Shown piece after piece: positions 40,630 to 41,547 of a DNA stretch of 41,547 nt (its first letter is position 1; each line of letters opens with the position of its first letter). Under the pieces are notes generated by a model that was not told where the DNA came from, ran no database searches, and saw nothing but the letters and a program-made list of their open reading frames with translations. Both the position numbers and the translations under genes were made by a program. Source of the stretch: Candidatus Eiseniibacteriota bacterium (GTDB taxonomy: Bacteria > Arandabacterota > Arandabacteria > JAGLYR01); contig JAGLYR010000201.1 of NCBI GenBank assembly GCA_023132135.1, forward strand, positions 1 to 41,547, given 5' to 3'.

Positions 40630-41547
40630 CTATTCGATCACTTCCGCGATTACTCCAGCGCCCACGGTGCGCCCACCCTCTCGGATCGCAAACCGCAACT
40701 CCTTCTCCATCGCGATGGGCATGATCAACTCCACGACCATCTCCACGTTGTCCCCGGGCATCACCATCTCACGCCCCTCCGGGAGCTTCGCCACGCCCGT
40801 CACATCTGTCGTCCGGAAGTAGAACTGCGGCCGGTACCCGTCAAAGAACGGCGTGTGACGCCCGCCTTCATCCTTTGTCAGAATGTACACCTCGCCGCGG
40901 AACTTCGTGTGAGGCGTGATCGACCCCGGCGCCGCCAACACCATTCCCCGCTCCAACTCATCCTTTTCCATCCCGCGGAGCAAAAGCCCGATGTTGTCCC
41001 CTGCCTGCGCCTCATCCATGATCTTGCGGAACATTTCCACGCCCGTCACCACTGTCTTCCGGGTCTCCTTGATCCCCACGCGCTCCACCGTCTCCCCAAC
41101 CTTCACCGTCCCGCGCTCCACACGACCCGTCCCCACCGTCCCGCGTCCCGTGATGCTGAACACATCCTCGACCGGCAGCAAGAACGGCTTGTCTACATCG
41201 CGAAGCGGCAACGGAATGGACTCGTCTATCGCATCCATCAATTCCCACATGAACCCGCACTTCGGACAGTCTTTCTTCCCACACCCGCATTCCGTTGCTT
41301 CCTTTGCGCTCCCCTTGACCACCGGGAGGTCGTCCCCGGGGAAGTCATACTTCAACAACAACTCCCGGACCTCCATCTCCACCAACTCCAGGATCTCCGG
41401 GTCGTCCACCAGGTCCACCTTGTTCATGAACACCACGATCGCCGGCACATTCACCTGACGCGCCAGCAACACGTGCTCCCGCGTCTGGGGCATCGGGCCG
41501 TCCGCCGCGCTCACTACCAGAATCGCACCATCCATCTGCGCCGCACC
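40630..41547 (-). CDS. tuf: Elongation factor Tu (5' end beyond window)
   Basis: Frame open through the window edge ([45 protein letters not shown]). Confidence 0.98.
   Translation of the reverse strand, partial: GAAQMDGAILVVSAADGPMPQTREHVLLARQVNVPAIVVFMNKVDLVDDPEILELVEMEVRELLLKYDFPGDDLPVVKGSAKEATECGCGKKDCPKCGFMWELMDAIDESIPLPLRDVDKPFLLPVEDVFSITGRGTVGTGRVERGTVKVGETVERVGIKETRKTVVTGVEMFRKIMDEAQAGDNIGLLLRGMEKDELERGMVLAAPGSITPHTKFRGEVYILTKDEGGRHTPFFDGYRPQFYFRTTDVTGVAKLPEGREMVMPGDNVEMVVELIMPIAMEKELRFAIREGGRTVGAGVIAEVIE

Noticed and set aside
1-41547. CRISPR arrays, phage, retron/DGR or defence cassettes
   Set aside because: No regularly spaced repeats, reverse transcriptase, nuclease or transposase-like proteins found in the translated frames.

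Overview
Almost the whole window (about 9.6-41.5 kb, minus strand) is one continuous translation/transcription supercluster. In transcription order it reads tuf(partial)-rpmG-tRNATrp-secE-nusG-rplK-rplA-rplJ-rplL-rpoB-rpoC-rpsL-rpsG-fusA-rpsJ-rplC-rplD-rplW-rplB-rpsS-rplV-rpsC-rplP-rpmC-rpsQ-rplN-rplX-rplE-rpsN-rpsH-rplF-rplR-rpsE-rpmD-rplO-secY-adk-map-infA-rpmJ-rpsM-rpsK-rpsD-rpoA-rplQ. A hairpin and a candidate promoter follow, then a GlcD/GlcF-like oxidoreductase pair. The left 7 kb is accessory: a secreted MBL-fold protein, a secreted C1B (bleomycin-hydrolase-like) peptidase and a DUF362 protein (all minus), plus a large plus-strand secreted protein with a C39-like cysteine-peptidase region and a FlgD/T9SS-type C-terminal domain. 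That domain and the gene order suggest an FCB-like or Eisenbacteria/Krumholzibacteria-like bacterium (inference only). I see no convincing new defence system, CRISPR array or intact mobile element. The points worth a second look are: a 26-bp near-identical repeat with a palindromic core bounding the three-gene minus-strand cassette; short tandem repeats at gene 3' ends; an imperfect stem-loop between rpsD and rpoA and smaller inverted repeats in other spacers; a Cys4 insertion in EF-Tu; an N-terminal extension on L12, an acidic C-terminal tail on L3 and an insertion in RpoA; absence of tufA after fusA; and no room for an E. coli-like L10 leader.
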